Source: Patella vulgata (taxonomy: Eukaryota; Mollusca; Gastropoda; Patellidae). From it: a DNA stretch of 64,000 bases. The notes under the pieces were generated by a model. The model did not search any database and was not told the origin of the DNA. It worked only from the letters and a program-made list of their open reading frames with translations. Location of the stretch: NCBI RefSeq assembly GCF_932274485.2, contig NC_065887.2, forward strand, positions 14,852,001 through 14,916,000, read 5' to 3'. The translations under genes were made by a program, and so were the position numbers. Of this stretch, positions 22,286 through 33,862 are shown piece after piece. Each line of letters begins with the position of its first letter. Position 1 is the stretch's first letter.

Positions 22286-23227
22286 TGCATTACGTAAGAT
22301 TTAGATACAAAGCTGACAGTTATCGGATAATAGTTTTAAAAAAAAATGAATACAAAATACACTGAACAATTCGGTCAAATTTCTTTATTCTTAGCCAAGT
22401 TATAACTGTTATAAAGAATAGCCTAGTCTCAATTTTCATTGAACCGTTGTTACGATAATAAACAAAGTCTCGGGTATCCATTTCTCAATTAGATTATTAA
22501 ATGACGACCGTGTTTTAATCCCTTCAACATCACAACCATCCGATGGTCTAGAGAGTTGATTGTGGGTTGTCATGTGTATAAACGTCTTATTAATAGTTTA
22601 TATAACATTTGAGGCCAAAAGAAAGATCTGTACATCACGCATCTTTAATCTAGTATATGCGAATGCAGCCATGTCGCGCCCCTGCACACCAGGGCCCCTT
22701 TGAAATATATGCCCATCTAACCCGTGCTTAAAATGCCTTGCCGGTTTTTTTCAGTAAATGGATACTCTCAACCAGAAGAAAATACACAAACGCCTAGTTT
22801 GTTTCTTTTCAGGATTCGGACATAAGAGTTCTTGGGTCCAATGCCATGATTATATCTTTGGTATGGTGGATATATTGTCGTGTGATATCCTAGTTAAGAG
22901 TCGCGCCCCTGTGTTATTTCTACTTTAAGTGGTAATGATGAGATTACCATAGAGATAGTAATTGGTAGGCCGCGGGAAATAAATTCGCTATGATTAGACC
23001 CTACAATATTGTTCTGACATGACAGACCACTTATTTCCTCCATGAAATATATTTCATTTAGTCTAGGGTTACATTATGTTTCCGGTGTTTGGTGACAGTT
23101 CCCTCGTTTCCCATAATTTCCTTTTTCTAACACTACTTATTCCAAAAAATAATACAAAGATACAATATTCAGTTAAGGGGTCTGGGGTTTATATAAATTC
23201 ATCTTCCTTGGAAACTAATATTTATAA
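22286..23227. repeat. Mostly unassigned; one MITE-like copy near 22440-22620
   Basis: GTTACGATAATAAACAAAGT near 22450 is the complement of a motif at 54199-54220 and 63080-63118, and CCGATGGTCTAGAGAGTTG near 22540 recurs in changed form near 41048 and 54129. This points to a dispersed AT-rich MITE. The rest (to 23227) has no recognised feature. Confidence 0.45.
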
Positions 23228-23420
23228 AAATAGTAGTAAGGCATCCGGGCTCATTGGTAGGCACCTGGGCTCATTGGAATGCATACGAACTAATAGGAAG
23301 GTATCCGGACTAGTATGAAGGCATCCGGACTAATAGGAAGGGATCCGTACTTATAGGAAGGTATCCGAACTAATAGGAATGTATTCGAACTAATAGGAAG
23401 GTTTCCGATTTAGTAGGAAT
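23228..23420. repeat. 20-bp minisatellite
   Basis: About nine degenerate units of AGGAAGGTATCCGAACTAAT, with substitutions (CATCCGGGCTCATT in the first units). Confidence 0.8.
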
Positions 23421-23426
23421 TAGGCA

Positions 23427-23905
23427 TTTCCAAGAAACACCATCAGGTATCAGAAGCACAACAGGATTATCAATCAGGAGACAGTAGGATTATCAATCAG
23501 GAGACAGTAGGATTATCAATCAGGAGACAGCAGGATTATCAATCAGGAGACAGCAGGATTATCAATCAGGAGACAGTCCTCAGGGCATACTAGGAGGTAT
23601 CATCAACCAAGATATGGCCAGAAACACCATCAGGTATCAGAAGCACAGCAGGATTATCAATCAGGAGACAGTAGGATTATCAATCAGGAGACAGTAGGAT
23701 TAACAATCAGGAGACAGCAGGATTATCAATCAGGAGACAGCAGGATTATCAATCAGGAGACAGTAGGATTATCAATCAGGAGACAGTAGGATTATCAATC
23801 AGGAGACAGTAGGATTATCAATCAGGAGACAGTAGGATTATCAATCAAGAGACAGCGGGATTATCAATCAAGAGACAGTAGGATTATCAATCAAAGGACA
23901 GTAAG
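23427..23905. repeat. 23-bp minisatellite in a higher-order repeat
   Basis: Two blocks each begin with GAAACACCATCAGGTATCAG and AAGCACARCAGG, followed by tandem AGGATTATCAATCAGGAGAC-type 23-bp units. The first block has about five units and the second about eleven, separated by ~50 bp. Units are nearly identical, which implies recent expansion or homogenisation. There are no unique spacers. Confidence 0.9.
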
Positions 23906-24068
23906 TAAAACCAGCAAACAATGGTATGGGTTTTATACCATTATAGTAGTAGAGGATACATCCTATTTCATATAGACATAGTTGGCCATGTATCACAAAA
24001 TTAAGACATACATAAATATTTAAAATTAAAACGTCACAGCAAAGCAAAATATGTTATTATTTTCTTTA

Positions 24069-24235
24069 CAATCTAGACAAGGAGTAGGGTCGTCTGTCCA
24101 ACCTCGTAGGTTTTCTCCGGGTCCTCCGGTTTCCTCTCACTACTAAAGGCCCCTACGCGCAAGCGAATTATTGAAATAAAATTAAATCATATGTTAGTCC
24201 CGAAATGACCTAGTTTGTGTCGAGTGGACGTTAAA

Positions 24236-24275
<40 letters not shown>
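24069..24275 (+). mobile_element. SINE-B, head missing
   Basis: GACAAGGAGTAGGGTCG through TTTTCTCCGGGTCCTCCGG to GAGTGGACGTTAAAC and a long (TC)n tract (about 24236-24276). Confidence 0.85.
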
Positions 24276-24280
<5 letters not shown>

Positions 24281-24406
24281 AATATAACTTGACTGTACAC
24301 TATACCGGTTTGTCATTACATTGTAAGTTTAAAAAAGTGTGACGTGACATAACTAGTTCCCCGATAAACATCATCTTACCCATAGCTATATTCTGACAAA
24401 GGTGTT

Positions 24407-24755
24407 GGATGGCTGAATGGCCTAACGCGTGCGCTTTAGATCATTAGGTCTGTCATTTGACGCGACAAGGCTAGAGTCGCATGCCCAACCCCATGGGTTT
24501 TCTCATGGTCTTCGGTCTGTCATTGACGCGACAAGGCTAGGGTCGCATGTCCAACCTCATGCGTTTTCTCATGGTCTTAGGTCTGTCATTGACGCGACAA
24601 GGCTAGGGTCGCATGCCCAACCCCATGGGTTTTCTCATGGTCTTAGGTCTGTCATTGACGCGACAAGGCTAGGGTCGCATGCCCAACCTTGTGGGTTTTC
24701 TCATGGTCTTTTCCAGATTCCTTCCACCGCTAAAGACCCCTATGGGTTAAATAAA
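24407..24755 (+). mobile_element. SINE-B relative with a 66-bp internal tandem array
   Basis: Head GGTGTTGGATGGCTGAATGG, then four units whose GGTCTGTCATT starts lie at about 24447, 24514, 24580 and 24646, exactly 66 bp apart for the last three. Each unit holds GACGCGACAAGGCTAGGGTC and GGGTTTTCTCATGGTCTT. After the last unit the SINE resumes with CACCGCTAAAGACCCCTATG. Because 66 is divisible by three, one frame stays open for 114 codons, but this is an artefact of the repeat and not a gene. Confidence 0.8.
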
Positions 24756-25381
24756 AAAAGGCCAATTATATGAAATGAAGGGCGATGACTCCGCGAATAA
24801 TTGAGATGACAAGATTATAAAGCTATGGGTTAATTAAAAAGACCAATTATATGATGAGAAGGGCAATGACATGGTTATAAAGCCACGTAACAGGTTTCAT
24901 TCAAATCGGATAAAAACTGTAGATTATAATGCGTTCGTAAGCTACTTTCACAAAGTTATAGATAAATAAATACAAGACCCTTGCAATCTCATTCATATTT
25001 CTGACGTAGATTCATTACATCAGATAATCTGATTTCTGTAATCCCCTGTTATATAATTAACAAGTACACTGGTCAATGTCCAGTCGATGGACAATTGTCC
25101 AAGGAACAAGCTTGCCACGATGCACGTCGATTGTACGTGAAATGGTGGAGTGGAGCCTTAGGATTTTTTCGAAGAGCGCCACCCACAAGAACATGAACAA
25201 CAAGATGTGTAGATCCAAGTCCATAAATAATATATAGCGGTCCAGTCTAACTTAAAAATAAAGTGTCCAAATGTTCGCTCGTTCGTTAGTTGGTTAGTTC
25301 GTGCTTTAAAAAATTCCAATACTATAAAACATACAAGGATTGTAGTCCATTGAAAAAGTTTTTCTTGTTGTCCAATGTTGT
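24756..25381. other. Stretch without recognisable feature
   Basis: Contains a local duplicate of TGGGTTAA...CCAATTATATGA...GAAGGGC (near 24745-24785 and 24825-24865). Otherwise unassigned. Confidence 0.45.
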
Positions 25382-25560
25382 TGTTTGTAGGGATTAACGT
25401 CCGCTGCCGCCGTGGGTGCTATCGCAGACTTGTGGTATTATTTTCGTATATTCAGCGAGGAAACCGAAGTAAACCCACGAGGTTAAGAAGGAACGCCTAC
25501 ATGCAACCGACATACGTTCACACAAGGAATGGAAACCAAGACTGGAAGCCAGAAGGGACC
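25382..25560 (-). mobile_element. SINE-C copy
   Basis: TAGGGATTAACGTCC, then CGAGGAAACCGAAGTAAACC and CACGAGGTTAAGAAG, with a decayed head (GGAAACCAAGACTGGAAGCC). Closest to 30664-30893. A SINE-B inserted just to the right. Confidence 0.55.
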
Positions 25561-25573
25561 GTAAATTAGCTAG

Positions 25574-25849
25574 AGAGAGAGATCAATGGGGTTTTACGTC
25601 CACTCGACACAAACTAGGTCATTTCGGGACTAACATATGGTTTAATTTTATTTCAATAATTCGCTTGCGCGTAGGGGTCTTTAGCAGTGGGAGGAAACCG
25701 GGGGACCCGAAGAAAACCCACGAGGTTGGACAGGCGACCCTACTCTTTGTCACGTACAACCGGGGATTCGAAACCACGCCAGTCGACTCAATGACAGACT
25801 TTATGATACAGCGCGCGCACGCTAACCATTCAGCCATCCAACCCCCCAA
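25574..25849 (-). mobile_element. SINE-B, full length, 11-bp target duplication
   Basis: (GA)n, GGGGTTTTACGTCCACTCG, head complement CTAACCATTCAGCCATCC and a C-run. AAATTAGCTAG flanks both ends exactly (25563-25573 and 25850-25860). Confidence 0.92.
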
Positions 25850-25860
25850 AAATTAGCTAG

Positions 25861-26621
25861 AACACGAAGGGCAACACCCCAGACCACTAGTGTTAATCTA
25901 TTATCGTTTTCAAGTACAAGTTCGTGAACACTATTTACGTGAAATATTAGTGACAAAAGTTCAGTTAACACCATTAATGGACTTGTTACAACATCCGAAA
26001 TATCACTCTTTTGCGAATTGGGTACTTTTATTTTGTGTATATATTTATTGGGGAATAAAAAAATGATAATATAATAATGTCCACATTCATGCAAGAAAAG
26101 AAACACAATAATCGACACATCACAATTTTATCGCTGAAACTCCCAGGTCGGTGCCACCAACCATATATTACCATGGTTTTCCACAGTTCAAGGTAAAACC
26201 ATCGATGCTTAGCGGCGTAATATTGCTTTATCCGTCGTATTAAGGCATCGTTATTTGTGGGAGTCGTATGATTTATCGCTGTCATTATGAGATTTCGATA
26301 ACCTTCTGACATACGATTATCGATTCTGTCTTCAATAACATGAAATGGATATCATACGTTTCCAACTCGTTATTTCTGAATCAACGAAAATAATTCACTC
26401 TTTTTGATTTTCCATTTTGAAAATAAGTCCCAGTTCTTTTCAAATGAATCTGTCAAATTCTAGACAACTTGAGTCAATGTGGATGTTTTTATTTCAAATG
26501 ATATCTAAAGAAAATGGAAGTCATTACCACAGATACGTGCAAGGAAATGTCACTGACCATGAAATAAACATATCAGAAACTGGTTTCTCAAAGCACCCAA
26601 TTGACCTGGAGAGAAAGCTAT
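25861..26621. other. Stretch without recognisable feature
   Basis: Unassigned AT-rich DNA; several 75-98-codon frames overlap on both strands without resembling any protein. Confidence 0.4.
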
Positions 26622-26632
26622 TAAAGATATCG

Positions 26633-27045
26633 GGGATCACGTGGCTAAGTGGGTAAGACGCTAGCTCGCTAGCCTGGAGGTCGGGTGTTCATCCAGATTT
26701 TCCGGCGTGGTTCTCCCTTATCAGTGATGCAGGACGGAGGGGCTGACAAGGAAAGCTGTCTAGTCGTGGTTTCCCCCTTGTCTTTGATGCAGGACGGAGG
26801 GTCTGACAAGCACATTTGTGTAGTTGTTCGGATGGGACGAAAAACCGAGGTCCCGTGTACACATTGGCGTGCACGTAAAAGATCCCTTGGCAGTTGGAAT
26901 TCGATATAAGAGTAGGCCGTAGTGCCGCTGCCCGGGCAAAATTTCCCTCATAGCACACTGTATGGCGTATGCCCGTCTTCATTAGCCCAGGTTAGGAGCA
27001 GAACAGTAGGACGTTAAACCCCATTTCATTTCATTTCATTTTCGA
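26633..27045 (+). mobile_element. SINE-A, full length, with internal 60-bp duplication
   Basis: Head GGGATCACGTGGCTAAGTGG, tail GGACGTTAAACCCCATTTC plus (ATTTC)n. TAAAGATATCG flanks both ends (26622-26632 and 27046-27056). The body segment from GTGGTT..CCC to CTAGTC occurs twice (about 26706-26765 and 26766-26824), both copies containing GATGCAGGACGGAGGG. Confidence 0.92.
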
Positions 27046-27056
27046 TAAAGATATCG

Positions 27057-27855
27057 CCTTTCTCATAGACTTATATATAGTTATATAATTTGGTAGGCCA
27101 TAGCAATATAGTCTAATAAAACTAAAATAGTGAGAAATCTAATCTTTGGATCAAAATCCAATCTAGAATGCAGGGCCGTTTTATTGGCGAAGCACAATTT
27201 CCGGTGTTTTGGAGTTCTGTGAAAGTTTTCAAGAAGTTGACTTCCGATAACACGATATCACGCTTACACTTTTATAGCCAAAATATAACATAATTAACAT
27301 ATTTATATTTATCACCGCATATCAATATTATTAGCAGTCAAAAGAAACATCCAAAGTCGATCAAAAGGTCAACGAACCTTCACTGTCACCTGCTCCAGAC
27401 CATCATCTGACATGTAAATTTCGTGCTTTAGACTGTTGTGGGAAAACATCAACAAAACAAAACTTTTGAAACAAATCGAAAGTGGTCAATGATCAGAACG
27501 ATAACTCAGTTTTCCCATACAATCTTCTCGGATTCACAAGGCTAAATAACATTTTTTTCAAAGCACGGATGTCAGATATTCAAAACACGGATTTTTTTAT
27601 CCGGTGAGCCATTATGAATCCCTTGTGAAAGTTGAATCTCTAAAAGGATTATAAATATGGTTCAGTTCAGTTCCGTATTACAAAGATAATATTACGAATC
27701 GAATATTTATCACCATTCCCCTTTTTCTGCGAACGATATAAAAAAAACCAGCGCCACCTCGAAGTGTTGGGTAAAATCTTTTGATAGGTCTCTTTTTAAT
27801 CCTCATTGATATCTTTAGTTCGTTTTAAAATACTTATTTAATCAAATGTGTTTTG
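27057..27855. other. Stretch without recognisable feature
   Basis: AT-rich, no gene or repeat recognised. Confidence 0.4.
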
Positions 27856-27856
27856 G

Positions 27857-28051
27857 AGGCGTGGTTTCGAATCCCCGGTTGTACGTGACAAGGAGTAGGG
27901 TCGCCTGTCCAACCTCGTGGGTTTTATCCGGGTCCTCCGGTTTCCTCCCACTGCTAAAGATCCCTATGCGCAAGCAAATTATGAAAATAAAATTAAAACC
28001 ATATTTTAGTCCCGAAATGATCTAGTTTGTGTCGATTGGACGTTAAACCCC

Positions 28052-28088
<37 letters not shown>
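27857..28088 (+). mobile_element. SINE-B, head partly missing
   Basis: Starts at the B-box GTGGTTTCGAATCCCCGG, continues through TTTATCCGGGTCCTCCGG to GGACGTTAAACCCCATTTCT and (CT)n. Confidence 0.85.
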
Positions 28089-28091
<3 letters not shown>

Positions 28092-28125
28092 ATTCAAAAA
28101 CTAAATACAATATTTTAAAAATTTA

Positions 28126-28180
28126 TATAGAATCGAACACCCGACCTCTAGGCTAGCAAGGAAGCGCCTTACCCAATCTG
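28126..28180 (-). mobile_element. SINE-A head fragment
   Basis: GAATCGAACACCCGACCTCT and GGCTAGCAAG, followed by CGCCTTACCCA: complement of the B- and A-box region only. Confidence 0.6.
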
Positions 28181-29653
28181 ATCAAAACACAGATCCTATT
28201 TCGTTTCGTTTTTTATAGTTCAAAATTTCGTTTACTTGTTTTTACTACACTAGAACCTGGAAGAGTTGTTATCACTGATGTGTTCTGGATGATGTGAGGG
28301 ATTAGCCAATGAAACGGTTTGTTACGGCGAGCTTTTAGTGTGAGGTGCACGGAACTGTGGATAATCCACTAGAAACATCAAACACTCTCACACTCAAACA
28401 CTAAAACACTCTCACGATTCAAACACGAACAAAACTGCTCTAGGTCTCAACATTCCTGAATTTAATGTTAATTAAGTTACCTGATGGATGTTACATCTAT
28501 ACAGCAGACTTAAAGGCAATATCCACTGCTCTTAAATGGCTTTTATCATACCGCTCAAAGAGATGACATTAGCAGCATTGAGTCAATAAAACAAAACATC
28601 ATCTAGATCAGAATATATTGTCCAGAATATTCAGGCAAGTGTTAATTCACTTCGAAATAAAAAAATAAAACCGTAGAATTTACATGGATACTATCCCATG
28701 TTGGCGTAGTAAGAAATGAGGAATCTTGCAAGTAACGGACTCAACCTCCGCTAGAGCGAAGATTTAAAGTGAAGTGTAGCGGCCAGGAATTTAAAAGTAA
28801 TTAAATCAGAATGGAAAAATGAGATGGCAAGAGCAAATAAGTTTCAGATTAAAACTAAATAACAATCTAGTTGTAAAGCTAGAGGTAATCATGTAGGTTG
28901 ATCTCAAGACTGAGAATTAAAATTGTAATAACGGACCATAGCTATAAACCAGTGAAATGCAAATCCCGTCACAAGTTAACCGTTCGTATGTTGTCACCGA
29001 GTGCAATAAAATGGAAGAGAAAAGACTCCGATTAAAAAATTACTGGAAGAGACTAACCTTTAATATACCATCCAGAATCTGCCCCCTTTGGAATATGACA
29101 TATAAGATTGATGAAACTATTTCAAAATTGATAGAAGAATCGGGAATTACCTGTAGCACTGCATGTCTAGTCACGGAAAAGGTAACCGGTTGCGTGGATC
29201 AGGTTGGCGACTATATAATGTTCTTGAATGCTTTAATAATTACAGAATAAATTAATAATAATAATACACAGGAAGGAACTATTGTTGTAGGACAAGAACA
29301 GCAGTGAAACCTATTGACTAATTTAATATATTGAAATATTTTGGATTTACAAAAAAAAAAAAAAAAAAAAAATCAAACAAGGGACACAACCATTTGTTGA
29401 CATTTTTGTGCATATGATTTTTTTAATTCTTAGAAATGTTTGAATTATTCTTTTTCCGTATCGACGACAACAAACATCTCCTGTATTAACTTGACTTTAC
29501 TATGGCGTGTTTTAAAGTGACATTTTTGTTTTGTGTATTCATCCTAATTTATTTTTAATAATCTTAATCAAACCATGATATCATCCATACACGAATTTAC
29601 AGAGGCTCCCAGTATTTGGCATACGATGGAGTTTTGTATCGAACCAGCCAGTG
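28181..29653. other. Unassigned; small open frame and a 22-base A-run
   Basis: A plus-strand frame at 28957-29250 (97 codons, with EEKRLRLKNYWKRLTFN) ends about 100 bp before a run of 22 A at 29351-29372. That could suggest a retrocopy tail, but I know no protein like it and see no target duplication. Left as unproven. Confidence 0.35.
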
Positions 29654-29666
29654 TCCAGGTTGGAAA

Positions 29667-29836
29667 AGAGAGAGAGAGAGAGAAATGGGGTTTAACGTCC
29701 ATTCGACACAAACTAGGTCATTTCGGGACTAACATATGGTTTAATTTTATTTCACTAATTCGCTTGCGCATAGGGGTCTTTAGCAGTGGGAGGAAACCGG
29801 AGGACCCGGAGAAAACCCACGAGGTTGGACAGGCGA
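29667..29836 (-). mobile_element. SINE-B, 5'-truncated, 13-bp target duplication
   Basis: From (GA)n through GGGGTTTAACGTCCATTCG to CACGAGGTTGGACAGGCGA; the head is absent. TCCAGGTTGGAAA (29654-29666) and TCCAGGCTGGAAA (29837-29849) flank it with one mismatch. Confidence 0.88.
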
Positions 29837-29916
29837 TCCAGGCTGGAAAGCTATAACTTCTACAAAACGTGGTATGGTATACCAAGAGAAAAGACCCAAT
29901 TGTTTTAGCGGCAATT

Positions 29917-30276
29917 AGGGGATCACAGTGGTTAAGTGGGTAAGACGCTGGCTCGCTAGTCTAGAGGTCGGGTGTTCGATCCCTGCATTGGCCGAGCAAG
30001 TTCATCCTATTTTCCGGCGTAGTTCCCCCTTGTCAGTGATGCAGGACGGAGGGCCTGACAAGGACAGGTGTCTAGTCGTTCGGATGGGACGAAAAACCAA
30101 AGTGGCGTGCACGTAAAAGATCCCTTGACAGTTGGAATTCGATATAAGAGTTGGCCGTAGTGCCGCTGTCCGGGCAAAATTTCCCTCATAGCACACTGTA
30201 TGGCGTATGCCCGTCTTCATTAGCCCAGTTCGGAGCAAAACAGTAGGACGTTAAACCCCATTTCATTTCATTTCAT
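29917..30276 (+). mobile_element. SINE-A, near full length
   Basis: GGGGATCACAGTGGTTAAGT, GTTCGATCCC, TTGCCGTAGTGCCGCTGTCC-like body and GGACGTTAAACCCCATTTC tail. A short piece around the GAGGTCCCGTG segment is missing. Confidence 0.88.
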
Positions 30277-30663
30277 TTTCGTTCCAGAATTATCCCGATT
30301 GCGAATTTCATTACTTAGGCTTATATCATAGTTTGGATTTAATACAGTCCATGGAGCTTGATAGGAAAACACACTGTCAGTAATCTGATAGTTATCATTT
30401 GCTCTGTGACCGAACGGTTGAGTCTACAATTTAACTGTCCCCGATATCTCAATGTCAATTCGTTGTGCCTCAAATTTCACTTACTTCCTGCAATAGACTT
30501 CCCCTTTTTGTGCCAAACGAAGCTGTTGTTGCTATTTTTATTGCTTGGTATTGTAAACTGTCTAATGTAGAACAGCCGCTACTAAATTAGACAGTTTAAT
30601 CAGGATCCAAGTCGATGAATTTTATTCAATCAAGTGATAGGAACCTATCTAATAAAATTCACG
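30277..30663. other. Stretch without recognisable feature
   Basis: No gene; no shared repeat. Confidence 0.4.
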
Positions 30664-30893
30664 GGGTGTTCATCGTCCATTACCACCGATGGGGATATCG
30701 CAGAAAAGTTGTCATATTTTCATTTTATTATTTTAGCACACGCGCAGGTGTTATTCCCGTGGGAGGAAACTAGTGTACACGGAGTAAACCCACTAGATTG
30801 AGAAGTGGCCGCTATCAAGCTCACACCAGAGATCGAACCCACGACCACAAGCCAGAAGTGAACGGACAGGTAGAGCTCTAACCGCAACATTTT
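30664..30893 (-). mobile_element. SINE-C copy
   Basis: GTGGGAGGAAACTAGTGTAC, GGAGTAAACCCACTAGATTG, then head complement GAGATCGAACCCACGACCAC and CAGGTAGAGCTCTAACCGC. The tRNA-like head is the clearest of the three SINE-C copies. Confidence 0.6.
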
Positions 30894-31189
30894 GTTTGAG
30901 AAAAGTTTTTCCAGGTACTAATAATGATAAGTATACAGTACATCAGATTACATGTTAAAAACCCTCACTCATTCTAATAAATCAAATATACAGATGTATG
31001 CTATATTAAGAATCACTCTCCAGGCACACACACATTAAACAATTATATAAAAATATAGTACCATTAACAACATAAAGGTATTTACAACACAAACTCAGTA
31101 GGCTACATTTATCTATAGCTTTCAATCTCGAAACTTGACAAACGGGCGAAATCGTTTCGAGTCTAAAAGCAAATTTCAATATCTAAAAT

Positions 31190-33095
31190 AATAATTTATA
31201 TATCAATACATATAGATCCATTATTTTCATAGGAAATAAATAATGATGGCAAAATAAACTTTTTTATAAAATTAATATCATTTTTCTTACAGTATTTCCT
31301 TACATCATTTAAGGAGCTCTTTAATACATTTTTAAATATTTTTACAACATCAATTTCTATATTACTGTTAAGGGCTTTCATTCTCCTTTTATGCACAGAA
31401 TTTCAAAAATAATTTGATTGTAACCCCATTAAAAAAATATGCTTTGAGATATTCCTCACTGGCATTGCTAGTTAGTAGTAAATCATTTAACATTTCTTTA
31501 AAATCATTCTTAAATATAATAAATCTAGACAACTATAAAACATATGTATCAAATCGTCCGCTTCTTCCTTGTACCCTGGGCAAATGTCATCTTATATTTT
31601 ATTTATCTTAAATAATTTTGATTTAGTCCAAAAACTGTTATGTACAACTTTATAATCTAATGCTATCATTTGCGGGTCTTTAAAACTTAAAAATACATTT
31701 TCCATTCAATATTTCAATTTATATTCATATCTATTTTCTCCCAAAATACAATACACTTTGTTTTACGGACCATTTCCTAATAATTTACCGGTCATATGGA
31801 ACACAATTACTGCTTATTACTTGATAATGACTAGAGAAGCCCAGTCGAAACGTCGCTCAGTAAAAAGCAGTAATTGTATTCCATGGAATTGTGAGTTGTG
31901 GATTCCAGTTCAATTACTAAATGCCATTGAAGCAATTTCCCAATAAGACTGTTATAAAAGAACTCATTAAATTGTTAATTGGTTCCGGTTCAATTTGTTC
32001 GTTATCAATTGATTATCCTTTGATATGAAGGAATTATTAAATAAAGGTTGACAAGAAATATCATAGATATCTATTGGACAAATTCTACTGTTATTATTTA
32101 GTTTATTCAAGCACAAAGTAATCTTTGATAAAATACAGGTAAGTTCTTAATTAAATTAGTTGTGTGATGTATTTTAAGAATATCATGGCTTAAATCAAGA
32201 TCAGGGTATCTCCGTAGAAAATACGTCATTGTCTCTTTCCCTGCGGCTTTAAGTGTATCACCAAAATATTTAATTAACCTTATTTTGATGAACAGTTCAT
32301 CTGATTTTAAACCTATATGAGGAAGTCCCAATCCGCCTATTGACTTATTTCCAATAATAGTTTTATATTGTTTTTGTGGGGTTTGTTGTTCCAAACACAT
32401 ATACACATAATGTAATTGATTTTATCACCCCCAGTAAAGTTTTTCACACATTAACGTGTTCGGACCAAAATAAACTCTAAGTATATTAATACGATCTTCT
32501 TTCACAACAACTGATTTATTGAATTCATAGTTTTTGTTGACTGATTTTCCAATAAGTAATAATTCTGCTTTATGTACATTAATCGTAGCACCAGGCGCTT
32601 TACAGTAAATGTCCAAAACTTCGAAAACTTTGTCTACCGAATCTTGATCTCCAAGTATTAAATTGGTATCGTCGACATGTTGATAAATCAGAGAAGTTAG
32701 ACTACAATATACTTAATAGCAATTCCTTTAGTTTTAATAATAAATTTAGAGACTCTGGACATAAACATATAAAACGACAGACATAAGGCATCCCATCCCT
32801 TTTGTACTGAACATTCAAATTTAAACTAGGGTTATAAGTAATCATTACATTTTTCAGCACTATATGATATTTATATAATTGATAAAATTTTCTCCAAAAC
32901 CGAAATATTTCAAAACATACATCAAGTATTTGTAAGAGACTCTATCGAAAGCCTTTTCGGCATCAATTTTTAAGATAAAACCTTCTAAATCTTATTCTTC
33001 CACATACTATAGTCTATAATATCACGAATGTTAGCCATATTTTCTAAAATATTTCGTCCTGACACTGAACTTGTTTGCTCTGACGATATAATTGT
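31190..33095 (-). mobile_element. L1/Tx1-like LINE, 5'-truncated and broken
   Basis: Minus-strand blocks in protein order: SVSGRNILENMANIRDIIDY; IDAEKAFDRVSYKYL (palm aspartate block); PYVCRFICLCPESL (the QGCPLS-type block, altered); HVDDTNLILGDQDSVDKVF (the catalytic YADD is VDD here); ATINVHKAELLLIG; YFGPNTLMCEKLYW; GGLGLPHIGLKSDELFI; and a C-terminal part with MIALDYKVVHN and GYKEEADDLIHMFYSC. Frames and stops interrupt it several times. Endonuclease and ORF1 are missing. A 152-bp insert (31784-31935) splits it. Confidence 0.75.
31784..31935 (+). mobile_element. Penelope-like insert in the LINE
   Basis: Flanked by TTTCCTAATAA (31773-31783) and TTTCCCAATAA (31936-31946), an 11-bp duplication with one mismatch. 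Contains GACTAGAGAAGCCCAGTCGA, AACGTCGCTCAG, CAGTAATTGTATTCCATGG and the terminal CAATTACTAAATGCCATTG. Left and right parts are partly reverse complements (ACACAATTACTGCTTATTAC against GCAGTAATTGTATT). The short length with variable duplications and the GAAACGTC motif suggest a Penelope-type terminal unit; no coding part is present. Confidence 0.55.
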
Positions 33096-33137
33096 GACAC
33101 TCGAGACCTAACTAGCCCACCAAGTGCGATTGAATTT

Positions 33138-33207
33138 TCTCGTCCAACAGCAGAGATAACCCAAGGCCTCCAGAGCCTTACTCACTGAGCCACCGCAACT
33201 TACATCG
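33138..33207 (-). mobile_element. SINE-A head fragment
   Basis: TTTTCTCGTCCAACAGCAGA through GGCCTCCAGAG to CTTACTCACTGAGCCACCGC, the complement of the tRNA-like head. Confidence 0.6.
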
Positions 33208-33862
33208 TAGGTTCTATCATTGCCTTATGATAAAAGTTTCACATGGTGTCATCTCTGTTTGATCGTTCAGGTGCGGATCTAGGTGGGGCAATCCTTGCGG
33301 TTCCACCCACCCGATAGGCCTACCCCTAAATAACAGTATAAAGTATTCATTAATTATAAGTGTATATTTGAGTACTTTGTTGATTGGGGGATGTTATATG
33401 TTATATTCGGGCGCAGACGCCGGTCCATCCCTAACCAAATATCGGCGTCAACCACTGGATCGTTCTAGCAACCCTCACCCCCCCCCCCCCCCCGACACAG
33501 TTTTAAGTTTTTGTTTTCAGATATTGTTATTCCGGACTCTCTCTTGTTGTCTTGAGTTGATCTACATTTACAGAATACTGGAGAAATTAAATTTAAAATA
33601 AGTGTTAAGACTAAAAACAAAATAAAGGAGATATAATAGCTATTTCTAAAGAAAGACAACTCTCCCTTTAGATCTCTACCGGGAGTCAAACTATCGAGGA
33701 CAGAATTATCCAGCCTGATAAACATTAGTCGATCTTCCTATTCCATTAAATATTTACTGGGCAGCTTCATTTCAGTCAACTGGCAAATGCAGCGGTTCTT
33801 GTTTGTTGCTGTTCTTGGTGTTTAACGTCAAAGTTTTCATTTTCATGAGTTCCCGTCCATTA
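33208..33862. other. Stretch without recognisable feature
   Basis: Includes a C-run at about 33476-33493. No gene. Confidence 0.4.

Noticed and set aside
23463-23905. CRISPR-like regular 23-bp repeats
   Set aside because: Units abut directly with no unique spacers, and the context is eukaryotic; it is a minisatellite.
24429-24773. 114-codon open frame with 22-residue repeats
   Set aside because: It is the translation of a 66-bp array inside a SINE; the period being a multiple of three keeps the frame open.
28957-29250. 97-codon frame upstream of an A-run as a processed retrocopy
   Set aside because: No recognised protein, no target duplication, and the A-run is about 100 bp past the stop without a well-placed polyadenylation signal.
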